Below are positions 19,088-30,471 of a stretch of DNA of 64,000 nucleotides, piece after piece. The DNA is taken from NCBI GenBank assembly GCA_012064385.1, contig QRDG01000473.1, positions 4,917,066 through 4,981,065 on the forward strand, read 5' to 3'. The translations under genes were made by a program, and so were the position numbers. Under the pieces are notes generated by a model. The model did not search any database and was not told where the DNA came from. It saw nothing but the letters and a program-made list of their open reading frames with translations. Positions within the stretch are counted from its first letter, which is position 1; each line of letters begins with the position of its first letter. The DNA is from Puccinellia tenuiflora (Eukaryota > Streptophyta > Magnoliopsida > Poales > Poaceae).

Positions 19088-22000
19088 AAACTTTTGAAGT
19101 TCCACTTGTTTTACCTTCCTATGCTAATTACTATATACTTCATTGATTTATTTTCTTACAATATCCCAATGCATAGGAAGTGGGTGAGACTTAAATATGT
19201 TTCATATTTTCCTTGATGCTCACCTTTGCGTTTCAATTCTTATTCCTATGTGAGCATCATTAAAACTATCATGGCTGTCCAGAAAACAGATTCCTAAGCT
19301 TCACTGCGAAAAATGTTAAAAATCACAGAAAAGGAATTTTGACTTGATATTTTACGAAAGAAATATTCAGTTATTATTACACAATTCATTAGTTCAAAGT
19401 TTTCTGATTTGAGCAACGTAAGTGCCTCTGAAAATTCACTCTTTACAGGCTGTTCAGTTTTTGACAGATTCTGTCTTTATTTTGCATTGCTCTCATTACT
19501 TGTGTTTTGTGTGGTTCTATTGATCAAAGAGCAATGCACAACCATAAGTAACAGTAGCTAATGTTTATAATCAACTCATGATATGTCTTTGCTGTACCTA
19601 TGTGGATTTAATTTATGGAGACACTAACCCCTCTAATCAAGTTTTATGATGAGTTTTGTGTACAGAAATTTTCAAGTGGAAGAGTTGAGGGTGATAAACA
19701 AAGATCAAGAGGGAAAAACACTCAAGCTTGGGGATGTAACACCTAAGCTCACCCTACATGCAAGAATTTAAGCTTGGGGATGCCAAGCCACCTCACTCCA
19801 ACCATCTTGATACCGAGTAAGTAAGCCTAGCTATATGGCTATAAAGAAAGCGCTTTACGGGAGGCAACCCGGTTGTTTTTTACTTTTAATTTTCTTTGTG
19901 TCCTCTTGCTATAACAAGAGATTGTCTTTTTAGTTTAGTTTCTGAAATTTTAATAAAGTGTCAAGTTTTACCCATTTTGGTTTGAAAAAATTGCTATTTC
20001 TAATCGGAGATTTTTTTCCTGCACGGAGTCTGTGCACGGTTTGATTTTTAATTCTTATTCTGTAACTCCGAATGATCTGAGATTTTTACTGTAACTGCAA
20101 CTTTTCATCCTCTGTATGCCTGAAATTTTCAGATTTTTTTCGACAAGTTTAAGTAGGACAGAAAAATACGTTTTGCTGCTGCTGTTTTTCTGGACAGATT
20201 CTGTCCAATATTGTTTGATGCATATTTTGAACTTTTAACTTGAATCTTGTTTATCCAATTGAGTTTATTAATAGGCATACAACATTATACACTTTATGTA
20301 CATTCACTTGAATTTTTGTCTTAGGATTATGAGCAGCAAGTAATGCATTTATCTATCACTACTAATGTCACCCCACAGAAAAGAAATGGGAGAAATTGTG
20401 TTTTAAAGTTTTTTCACATGGATTGGAGGAGATGCACCATGAGTTATCCAAGGATGGTGTAAACCATAAGCTTGGGGATGTTAAGACAACCCCACTGGAC
20501 CTACACACTCTCGGTTTGCACACATCTAACTTCTGTTTTTCTATCAATACACTTTATCGAATAAACTTGGAGCGTCTTTTTGTTTGTTTTGCTTTTATTT
20601 TGAGAGACCACCACCACACTATCATTTATATATGAGTAAGCTACTGGAATTATGGGTTGAAATATCTTATATGCTTTTATTGTATTGGGAAAAGGGATGT
20701 CTAAGTTGATTTTTAATGACACATATAGTTGCATGATTCATGAGCCTCTTTATGAGTAATAATTTGCAAATGTTTATCATGAGCTATCTTTTATTCATGT
20801 TTTGATGCTGTATGTTATTTCACTTTGTTTGACATGAATTAGTTGGTTCTATGGACACTCATGCATGCATCTAAATGGTCATCTTTCTCCCTTTTGCTAG
20901 CCCAAAAATTTCAACAAGTAAAAAACTTGTTTCCAACACCTTCAACCCAAGTTTTTCCAGTGAGTCCACCATATCTACCTATTAGCTTCATGCTATTCCG
21001 AGTATGTTTATCATGTTATTTGTGTAGTCTATCCCTCTAGATGAAAATCATTATGTTATTTATTGTAATGGCAAAAGTTGGTTAAAAAGCTCTCACGAAC
21101 TTGATGCACACTTTACTTTTATTGCATTCAAAAAGATGAACCATTGTGATTAATATTATGAAGATAGTGGCTTGATAAATGTTTAAGGTTGGGAGTTAGC
21201 CCATATGTGCTGTCACATGCAAAGCTTTCAACATGTTCTATTATTTATTTAGTTGATATCATGTACTTTTGTCTATGGATGCCTATCATGACGAAATAAA
21301 TGTGGGAATAGAGTTAAGTTTAAATGAGTTTGTATAAATGGTTAGAGAGAAACCTAGGCCGCTAATCTAAGCCATGCATCATTCATGGTGGAAATTTACT
21401 TACATGCTATTTTGAACTCTCTGGGATACACCTCTCAATAAAAAGCTATATCAAAGTGGTAAATACAGAGGGTGTTGAGATTGTTCATTATGTTTGTTTG
21501 TCTTGTTGTTTTGATATGGGATTGATCCATATCATGGGACAAGAGGTACCCTAGTTGAGACTCTTGATGATACCATTATTACTTACAATGATAGATAACT
21601 TAAACTTGCTTTGTTTCCCAAGTTGAGCAATCATGGTGTAGGCACTTGTATTCAAGGGGCATGAGACATCTAACCTTTACTTTATCAAGGCCACTACTCA
21701 TGTTTGCTTTCACATTTAACTTTAATCATTCGCAAAATGCAAGGATAGGGGAATGAGAGCTTTTACACCAAGTATTATCATTGCAGTCAATAACTTGAGA
21801 AGAATAGTTTGAAGGATAGATGAAACTTATGCATGTTTGACCTCTACTCAATTATATATCTTTTCCAAAGTGTCCACCTTTTATATTCAGATATTTTCCA
21901 TCTACACTCTATGGACCACAAGTATGCAAAAGTAAGAATGTCCATAGTACTATCTTTCTATGTTGCACTTTGTGAACTATCATTGATCATCTTTGCATTT

Positions 22001-22168
22001 AATACTTGATATCACTTTATAAACTGTTTGCATATTGCTACTTCTTTGAAATAATGAATCATTTGACTTTATGTAACAGTAGCAATCATCTTTTATATCC
22101 ATGTTGGTATTACATTGCAAAGTTCATGTTAGTTTTATCACTTTCATACTCGAGGACGAGCATGAGTT
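19088..22168 (+). other. Non-coding interior of the Athila-like element
   Basis: No supported gene. The 13-mer AAGCTTGGGGATG recurs at 19724, 19770 and 20468, in addition to 18314 and the polypurine tract at 22169. A typical regular-spaced spacer for non-autonomous elements. Confidence 0.7.
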
Positions 22169-23651
22169 AAGCTTGGGGATGTTGATGCATCTAAAATGCA
22201 TACACGAACTTTGCATGTTATTACTACATATTCCTACATATTTGCAACTTATATGAGGTTATATTCATATTTTATAATGATTTTGGGGATTTCCTAAACA
22301 ATCCCCCCTCTTTTGGTTCTAACTCTGTTTTCCAGAAATCGTGTCTTTTTAGTGTTTTGGACTTTCCGGGAGCTTCGGGACCCCAAAAAGGGCAAGGTCA
22401 GAGAGCACGGTTCAGAATTTTTGAGGCGAACGCAATGGGCTAAAATTGAAGACCAGGAGCCCAACCAGCTGGGAGATAGAGGGCCCCACGCGGCCCCTTA
22501 CCTGGCCGCGTGGGACCACCCCCTTTCTCCCTCGTGGCTCCGTTGCCGTCGATCTTCGTCCCCCTGGCTCCCTCGTGACCTAAAAACGACTATATAAGAG
22601 GTCCCTCGACATTTTCCAGAAGGAGGCGGCGGAGAAACACAAAACCAGAAATAGGGAGGCAGAAGGCTGCCGCCGGAGAAGATCGGAGGGGGGAACAGCT
22701 GCTGGAATCCACCTCCGGAGGGCTCCACCCCCCTTCGGCGTGTTCATCATCAACTTCTACAGCAAGATCATCTCATCTCCACCTTCTCCATGATGAAGAG
22801 GGAGTAGTCTTCATCGGGGCTGAGGGCTCATACCGATAGCTATGTGGTTTATCTCTCTCTCCTATGGTGTAATCTTTATGCCATGATGAGCTTTGTAATC
22901 TAGTTGAATCCATAGATGGTACTCTTCTTTATCTTATGAATTATGCTACTCAAGTGGTTTTATTGATGTGATTGCCGGAGTCACCTTTGTCCCTTGTGTG
23001 ATGTTGACAGTGTGTGCACCGTGTGTGGCTCTTAGGCTAAAGATTACATAAATACTTATCATGAGTTATTATTTGTGTTGGATGTCTCTATGATATTGTG
23101 GTGTTTGTTAGTACTATCTTTGGATGCATATAGTGACCGCTTGAAGTATCCATAGATGTGGAATACGAACTTTAAGGTGTGCTTTTTGTAGCCCTACATA
23201 ATGGATTGGTGTTCTTTATCCAACCAGAAATTAATTCAGAGTAGCATAATGAGGAGGAATTATCTATGTATTCAATTATATTAGTATTGTTGAGAGTGTC
23301 CACTAGTGAAAGTATGATCCCTAGGCCTTATTTCCAAAGCACCGTTTACACCTTTGTCTTGTCCTCTTGCATTAAAGAGGATTGGGACACTTTCACACTC
23401 TTGTTCCCTTGTCTTGTCCTCTTACATTGAAGAGGATTGGGACACTTTTATATTCTTGTTTTGCTATAGTAAACTTCCATCCATTAAATCAATCATCTTG
23501 TTCTTTAAACTTGTCTAGTGCTTAATCAACTAAAACTTGTGACACTTTAGTTGTAGGGAATAGATAACTTTTCCTTCTTGCTCCTGCGGATCGATACCTT
23601 ACTTCCACATTGAGAGGTGCTACAGTGATCCCCTGCTCTTGGGGGTTATCA
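22169..23651 (+). repeat. Polypurine tract and 3' LTR of the nested element
   Basis: AAGCTTGGGGATG at 22169-22181 is followed by the LTR at 22183-23651 (1469 bp), ending GGGGTTATCA. The CTCGTGACCTAAAAACGACT segment with TATATAAGAGG (22591-22601) is a plausible promoter. Confidence 0.9.
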
Positions 23652-23669
23652 CCAGCAACTGCGCTCCTC

Positions 23670-25811
23670 ATGGCGCAGGAGCTGGTGCAGTACCGTCCCA
23701 CGCCGGAGGCTCAAGAGGCTTGGCTCAATCGCCTCTCCGAGCTCGTCGGCGCCGCTGGCGTCGCCGCTCGCGTCGCCGCTCCTGCACTGTCTCGTTCCCT
23801 GGTTCTCTCTGGATGCGTGGGGGACGTGGCACACGGCGCTCCTCCTGCACCTCCTCTTCATCCCGCGCCCGCTCCAGCTCCACCGCAACCTGCTCCAGCG
23901 GCGGCTCCTCCTCGCGACAACCGCACTGCATCGCACGCATCATCGCCGCGTGACTACCAAATTGTGCAGCGAGCCCCTGAGGACGCCCGCATGAGCATCG
24001 AGCGCGGGCAGAACCGCCACAACCGCGCCGTCCAGGACGTCGCCGCCGCAAGGCGCCACCTCCGCGCCTCCCTCGCCAATGGCGTGGTCACCTACGGCAC
24101 GACGGTTGCGTTCACCCGCAGCCTTCGTCGCGTCGTCTGGCCGGTCAAGTTCAAGCATGATCTTCCTCCGCGCTACGACGGCAAGAACAACCCCCTGGAG
24201 TTCCTGCAGCTCTACACCTTGGCCATCCAGGCCGCCGGGGGCGACGACAAGGTCATGGCGAACTGGTTCCCCATGGCCCTCAAGGACTCTGCGTCCTCAT
24301 GGCTCACCAACCTCCCCGCTAAGTCCATCAACACTTGGGAGGATCTCTGCCGGTGTTTCGTCGCCAACTTCAAGGGCACGTACGAGCGCGGCCTCACGTA
24401 CAACGACCTCCGCGTCATGCGCCAAAAGCCTGGCGAGACCCTCCGTAAGTACATCCAGCGCTTCAGCCAGGTGCGCAACAAGATTCCCAACGCCACCGAC
24501 GCACAGGTCATCTCGTCCTTCCAGGCTGGAGTCATGGATGTGCGGATGCTCGAGAAGCTGGGCATCCATGACAACATCACCACCGTCGTCAAGCTCTTCG
24601 ACTTGGCAGACAAGTGCGCCAAGGCTAAGGAGGGCCACTTGTTCGTCAAGAACGAGCCAGGGGATCCCGCCGAGGGCTCTAAGAAGAAGGATTCCTCCGA
24701 GAAGCACAAAACTACTGCGGTCCTCGCGGCTGAACCCGACGCCAAGCAGCCTCGCGCTGCCACTTCAGCCGCGGGCTCCGAGAAGAAAGATGATCGCCCC
24801 TTCTGCATCTACCACAACAGGCATTCCCATGCCACTGAGGACTGCTATGACTTCAAGAGGCTTCGTGAGGCCCGCGAGGCGCGCGAGGCTCGCGAGGGAC
24901 AGCAAGGCCACGGTGGCCACGGCGGCCGTGGAGGGCGACGCTGGAACAACAATTACAACGACAACTACCAGCAGAACCCTCAGGACAATGCCGCCCAGCC
25001 CGCGAACGACAACCTCCCTGCCGAGACTCCTGAGGGTTATCAGGTGCCTCGTGGGGCCGCTTGCATCCTTGGCGGGGCTCAGGCCCCCAGCTCCAACCGC
25101 CACTTCAAGCAACTTGCTCGTGAAATCGCAGCAGCGCTCCCCGGGGTTGAGGCCTCTAGGCCCCTCAAGTGGTCCCAGTACCCCATCGTCTTCGACTCCA
25201 GCGACCACCCCAAGTCCACCTCGACTGTTGGCACCATCCCGCTGGTTTGCACCCCCACCATCAACAACATAGCAGTCTCCAAGACGCTCATCGATGGGGG
25301 TGCGGGCCTCAACGTTATCTCTGTCGAGACCTTCGAGAAGCTTCAGGTGCCCTACGAGCGGCTCATGCCCACCAGGCCTTTCTCAAGGGTGACAGAGGGA
25401 CTCACTGCCCCTCTGGGGCAAGTGAGGCTCGCAGTCACCTTTGGCACGCAGGCCAATTACCGCACTGAGCTGATCGATTTCGACGTCGCACACGTCGGCC
25501 TGCCCTACAACGCCATCCTCGGCTACCCTGCCCTCGCCAAGTTCATGGCAGTGAACCACCACGCCTACAACCTCGTCAAGCTCCCTGGCTCGGGTGGCAC
25601 CATCGTCATCCGCGGCATGGTCTCAGACGCCCTGTACGCTGCGCAACGGCCTACAAGGCTGCCGTGGTGGCGTCCCCTGCTGACGAGGATGAAGAACCCC
25701 TCCCGAGCCCCCCGCGAAGAAGAAGCAGCTTTTCTCTCAGGAGAAGGCCGCGACAAAGCAAGTGGCTCGGGGGCTAGTGTCACCATCGGTGCCAACCTGC
25801 CTCCCGAATAG
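23670..25811 (+). CDS. Gag-protease of the Tat-lineage element
   Basis: ATG 23670 gives 713 residues ending at TAG 25809. The N-terminal part starts MAQELVQYRPTPEAQEAWLN. The retrotransposon gag domain lies at about residues 155-290 (MANWFPMALKDSASSWLTNL, then VMRQKPGETLRKYIQRFSQV). A histidine/cysteine cluster, FCIYHNRHSHATEDCYDF, at about 377 is followed by an R/G/H-rich RNA-binding tract. The retropepsin-type aspartic protease is at about 540 (TLIDGGAGLNVIS; note DGGAG rather than DSGAS). Gag forms the virus-like particle and the protease cleaves the polyprotein. The frame is open, but pol follows in the same frame after an amber codon. Its N-terminus was displaced by the nested element upstream. 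Confidence 0.85.
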   Translation: MAQELVQYRPTPEAQEAWLNRLSELVGAAGVAARVAAPALSRSLVLSGCVGDVAHGAPPAPPLHPAPAPAPPQPAPAAAPPRDNRTASHASSPRDYQIVQRAPEDARMSIERGQNRHNRAVQDVAAARRHLRASLANGVVTYGTTVAFTRSLRRVVWPVKFKHDLPPRYDGKNNPLEFLQLYTLAIQAAGGDDKVMANWFPMALKDSASSWLTNLPAKSINTWEDLCRCFVANFKGTYERGLTYNDLRVMRQKPGETLRKYIQRFSQVRNKIPNATDAQVISSFQAGVMDVRMLEKLGIHDNITTVVKLFDLADKCAKAKEGHLFVKNEPGDPAEGSKKKDSSEKHKTTAVLAAEPDAKQPRAATSAAGSEKKDDRPFCIYHNRHSHATEDCYDFKRLREAREAREAREGQQGHGGHGGRGGRRWNNNYNDNYQQNPQDNAAQPANDNLPAETPEGYQVPRGAACILGGAQAPSSNRHFKQLAREIAAALPGVEASRPLKWSQYPIVFDSSDHPKSTSTVGTIPLVCTPTINNIAVSKTLIDGGAGLNVISVETFEKLQVPYERLMPTRPFSRVTEGLTAPLGQVRLAVTFGTQANYRTELIDFDVAHVGLPYNAILGYPALAKFMAVNHHAYNLVKLPGSGGTIVIRGMVSDALYAAQRPTRLPWWRPLLTRMKNPSRAPREEEAAFLSGEGRDKASGSGASVTIGANLPPE

Positions 25812-28800
25812 GAAAGCGCGCTCATCGCCTTCCTCAGGGCAAACTCTGACCTATTCGCATGGACACCGTCAGATATGTCCGGCATACCGAGGGAGGTGAT
25901 TGAGCACCACTTAGCCGTGTGTCCAAACGCACGCCCCGTGAAGCAAAAGGCACGGCGCCAGGCGCTAGAGAAGCAAGATTTCATCGTCAAGGAAGTAGAA
26001 AAGTTAAAGAAAGCTAGCATCATCAAGGAAGTTGTCCATCCCACTTGGCTCGCCAACGGTGTGGTCGTCCCCAAGCACACTGGAGGAAGCCGCCTCTGCA
26101 TCGACTTCACCGACCTCAACAAGGCATGCCCAAGGACCCCTATCCCCTCCCGAGGATCGACTAGATTGTGGACTCCACCGCCGGCTGTGCACTCCTCTGT
26201 TTCCTGGATGCCTTCTCAGGCTATCACCAGATCAAGATGGCGAAGGAGGACGAGGATAAGACAGCAATTCTCACCCCTTGTGGTGTGTTTTGCTACATCT
26301 GCATGCACTTCGGCCTGAAAAATGCCGGCGCTACTTTCCAGCGCCTCATGAGGATCGCCTTGGGGGCTCAAATGGGAAGGAATGCAGAGGCCTACATCGA
26401 CGACATTGTGGTCAAGACCCGCGAAAAGGACACGCTCGTCAAGGACCTAGAGGAGACCTTTGCCAACCTACGCAAAGTAAACATCAAGCTGAATCCCGCC
26501 AAGTGCGTCTTCGGGGTCCCTTCAGGCAAACTCCTCGGGTTCCTGGTCTCTCATTGCGGCATCGAAGCAAACCCCGACAAGATCAAGGCTATAGAAAAAA
26601 TGCAGCCTCCTCGTCGCCTCAATGACATGCAGCGCCTGGCGGGATGTATGGCCAGCCTTGGCCGTTTCATCTCCAAGTTCGGCGAGAGGGCGCTGCCATT
26701 TTTCAAGATCATGAAGCAGTCTGGTCCTTTCAAGTGGACCCCTGAAGCGGCAAAGGCCTTTGAGAATTTGAAGAAATATCTGGCGAGCCCACCCGTCATG
26801 GTTGCCCCACGCCCTCGCGAGCCTCTGAAGCTGTATCTTGCAGCCACTCCTCAGACGGCAAGCACGGTCTTGGTGGCTGAAAGGGAAGAGCCAGTCCTCA
26901 CCAAGCAGAACTCTGCCTCACCAAGCCCAGAACTCCACGACAAGGAAGCAGCCTAGACAAGCCTCCAGCCTCATGCCGAGCCTCTACAAGCGGGGCCTCA
27001 AGAAAACCTCGACAAGGACTCCACCAAGCCTGATGAGGAGCCAACCGCTGCCACGTCAACAACCACCCTCGTCGAGCATCCCGTGTACTTTGTCAGCATA
27101 GTGCTGCGGGACGCTCGCGAGCGCTACCCCATGCAGCAAAAGCTCCTCTTCTCGCTCCTCAGTGCCTCCAGGGAGCTGCACCACTACTTCCAGGGTCACC
27201 CCATCAAGGTGGTCACCTCATACCCCCTGGAGCAAGTCCTGCGCAACCCAAACGCAACAGATCGCGTCGCAAGCTGGGGCATCGAGCTGCAACCCTTCGA
27301 GCTGGAATTTGACACCACAAGGGTCATCAAGGGCAGAGCGCTGGCTGATTTCATGGTGGAATGGATGGACACGCGTGAAGAGGAGCCTCAAGAGGAAGAG
27401 ACCACAGCCTCAGGAGAGAAGGAGCCCAGCTACTGGACCATGCACTTCGACGGCGCCTTCGCGGCCAGGAGTGCAGGGGCTGGTGCTGTCCTCACCTCAC
27501 CAACAGGCGACAAGCTCTACTACGCCGTCCAATTGTGCTTCAAGGACAACGACAAGGTCTCCAACAACATTGCTGAATATGAAGGCCTCCTCGCCGGGCT
27601 CAGAGCTGCCATTGCCCTCGGCATCAAGCGCATCCTCATCAAGGGCGATTCTCAGCTCCTCGTCAACTTCTCCAACAAGAGCTACACGCCTAAGGACACC
27701 TACATGGTGGCTTACCTTGAAGAGGTACGCAAGCTCGAGAAGCACTTCAGGGGCATGGAGCTCAAGCATATCCCGCGAGGGGAAAATCAAGAAGCAGACG
27801 AGCTTGCCAGGCGAGCAGTAAGAAGAGAAGCCCAGAAACCTGGAGTTTTCGAGGAAAGACTCGCCAAGGCCTCCGTCAAGCAACCATCGGGCAACATCAG
27901 CGTCAGCGAGGAGCTCCCACCAGCCCCATCAAGTGGAGCACCAAACTATGGGCTGCCCTCAGGCGATCACTTGCTGATGACCCTGGTACGCCAAGACACT
28001 GGTTGGATCGACGAGATCAAGAGCTACTTGCAAAACCAATTCCTTCCCGAGGAAAATGCAGACGCCGAGAGGATTGCTCGCCAGGCCAAGTCCTACTGCC
28101 TCCACGATGGAGACCTGTACCATAAGCGCCCCAATGGCGTTGCGTTGCGGTGCGTCCCTGCCGAGAAAGGCCGCCAGCTCATCAACGACATCCACAGTGG
28201 AGAGTGCGGCCACCATTCATCCTCACGCACCATCGCAGGCAAGGTCTTCAGGGGCTGTTTCTACTGGCCCACGATGCTCTAAGATGCAGCTGCAATCGTC
28301 CAGTCCTGCGACGCCTGCCAATTCCATGCCAAGCAAATCCACCAGCCCGCGCAAGGACTCCAAACTATCCCGCTCTCCTGGCTGTTCGCGGTCTGGGGGC
28401 TGGACCTATTGGGGCCTTTCCCACGAGCACTCGAGGGCTACCGCTACCTCTACGTCGCCATCGACAAGTTCACAAAGTGCCCTGAGGTGGAACCCGTGCG
28501 AACCATCCCGGCGAAATCAGCGGTCAAATTTATCAGGAGCTTGGTCTGCCGCTTTGGCGTGCCCAACCGCATCATCACCGACAACGACTCGCAATTCACC
28601 AGCGGTGTTTTCAAGTCCTACTGCGGCAGCCTTGGCGCCCAAATCTGCTACGCCTCGGTGGCTCATCCACGCAGCAACGGGTAGGCCGAGCGAGCCAACG
28701 CCGGGGTGCTCAAAGGCCTCAAGACAAGGAGTTTCAACCACCTCAAGGCCAGCGGCAAGCATTGGATCGATGAGCTTCCCTCGATGCTCTGGTCCATCCG

Positions 28801-29238
28801 CACCACGCCAACAAAGCCCACTGGTGAGACGCCATTCTCTCTCGTCTATGGCGCTGAAGCTGTCCTCCCCAGCGAGATCACCCACGGCTCTCCGCGAGTC
28901 TTGGCCTTCAAGGAGGCCGAGCTGGATGAGCTACGCAATGATGACATGTTGCTGCTCGAAGGGCTCCGCCGCAACGCGGCCCTGAGAGCGGCAAGGTACC
29001 AGCAAGATCTCCGTCGCTACCAAGCCGCCACATCCGCCCGCGCACTCTCGAAGCAGGAGACCTTGTCCTGAGGAGAATCCTCTCCAGGGCAGGTCTCCAC
29101 AAGCTCTCGCCAATGTGGGAAGGGCCCTACAGAGTTGTGCACATCGCCAGGCCTGGCTCTGCACGGCTCAAGATGGAGGACGGCATCCCTGTCACCAACC
29201 CCTGGAACATCCAGCACCTGCGCAAGTTTTACCCCTGA
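25812..29238 (+). pseudogene. Pol of the Tat-lineage element: RT, RNase H, second RNase H, integrase; disrupted
   Basis: RT runs 25812-26780, with FLDAFSGYHQIKM and the catalytic YIDDIVVKT at about 26394. RNase H runs to about 27360. A second, archaeal-type RNase H at about 27430-27790 (MHFDGAFAARSAG, NNIAEYEGLLAGL, KGDSQLLV) marks the Tat lineage. The integrase zinc-binding region ends near 28270. The DDE core is 28400-28700 (VAIDKF, ITDNDSQF, then AERANAG). The C-terminus RKFYP-stop is at 29238. Breaks: in-frame TAG 25809; 1-base loss near 26130; TAG 26161; frame change between 26950 and 27083; TAA 28280; TAG 28682; and frame change near 29070. Non-functional. Confidence 0.9.
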
Positions 29239-30471
29239 TCGTCCTCGACGAGCAACTTTTTGCAAGCAACTTTTTGCGCCAAGGGAGAACTTTGCGTCAT
29301 CAACCTCCACGAGGAAAAATTCAGGCTCCCCTCTCTACTATACGTTGCCACGGGCCGTTCGAGAAGACTCCCAAGCCACCACGCCTTGGCAAGGTGACTT
29401 CTTCAAGCACCATGCCTTGGCGAGGTGGATCCCCATGCCTGACATGGTGGAGCACAGGCTCAATGAAAGCCACCCCCGCATAGGGGCCCCCTCTAAGCTC
29501 TCTCTACATGCGTCGCCTCGGGCCGCGAGAGTCTCAGCCACTCCATATGGAACCCCATGCCTGACATGGCAGATTTTGTAATTCTGGCCACGCCAGTGTA
29601 ATGAACTCGTGTTTTAGGTCACTTTGAACCTTTGCGCTTCGCGCCAGCATATGATGTTGCATAGGTAAGCAATTATGTTGTTGCATCTTCATCCTTGCTC
29701 GTATGATCCCTCCTGTACATCTCGCGAGCGGGGGCTGAGCATGGTGCCTATGCATCGGGAGCATCCCAGCAGCGCCTCAAACCCAAGGGATCCGAGCTCT
29801 GAACTCACGGGTCAGCTATCATGTATGTCAACTCCTCAGAGAGCTCTGAACTCATGGACCAGCTCCCGTGCACGTCAACTCACCAAGGACCTTGGTGCAT
29901 GTTCTCCTCGCGAGACACACATGAAGGAACCTACGAGCACGCATAAAGTTATCTAGCTATGTTTTGCTTGTGGGTACGCCTATCTGTCAAAACGCAGGAA
30001 AGCAGGATCCAAACAAGCCTCAGGCAACCTCGTGAAGGAAAACACCTCACCAGGGAACCAACACCCTCTCCAAGGCAAAAACGCCTCGCCAAGCTAAGTC
30101 TAAACACTTGGTCGTTTTTCCTTCGCTGGTTTTTGCCCCTCGGGTCTCTTTTCTCTTTCCTATGCCTCATGGGCCGCTTGCGCGTTAAAGGGGAGCCCCA
30201 TGCATCGCGCCTCGTGGGATCTTACTTCTTGAGGCCTCACGCACCCCCCGGCCTTGTGGAGCCCTGACTCGCACATACCGAAGCGGCGGTGGTGTAGCGC
30301 TAAGAGAGGGTCCTAAGACGTAGAGCGAAAAAGACATGAGGGGACGGGTAAAAGCTTCCTGAGGGACATCCACAAGCATGTCTAAATAAAGCTTAAACAA
30401 GTCTTTACAAATTTCTACAAGCAAAATGCAAAATAACATGTGCCTCATGCACACCCAGCCACAGGAAAAGC
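29239..30471 (+). other. 3' untranslated internal region of the Tat-lineage element
   Basis: No gene in sense orientation. Short direct repeats are visible, such as GAGCTCTGAACTCA at about 29793 and 29840, and a duplicated phrase CCCCATGCCTGACATGG at about 29431 and 29552. Tat elements characteristically have a long stretch between pol and the 3' LTR. Confidence 0.65.

Larger units (their letters stand above)
16543..23651 (+). mobile_element. Complete non-autonomous Athila-like gypsy element nested in gag
   Basis: The element is 7109 bp with perfect target duplication CCAGC (16538-16542 and 23652-23656). LTRs run TGATGCATC...GGTTATCA. The primer site TGGCGCCGTTGCCGGGGA (17991-18008) follows the 5' LTR after 10 bp; this tRNA-Asp-type site is typical of Athila-lineage gypsy elements in Triticeae. 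The polypurine tract TAAGCTTGGGGATGT abuts the 3' LTR. The 4.2-kb interior contains only short ORFs and no gag, RT or integrase, so it must use proteins supplied in trans. By-eye LTR divergence is about 2.6% plus indels, similar to the host element. Confidence 0.95.

Noticed and set aside
24079..25272. 397-residue frame overlapping gag
   Set aside because: Serine/arginine/proline-rich shadow frame; the gag-protease frame with conserved motifs explains the region.
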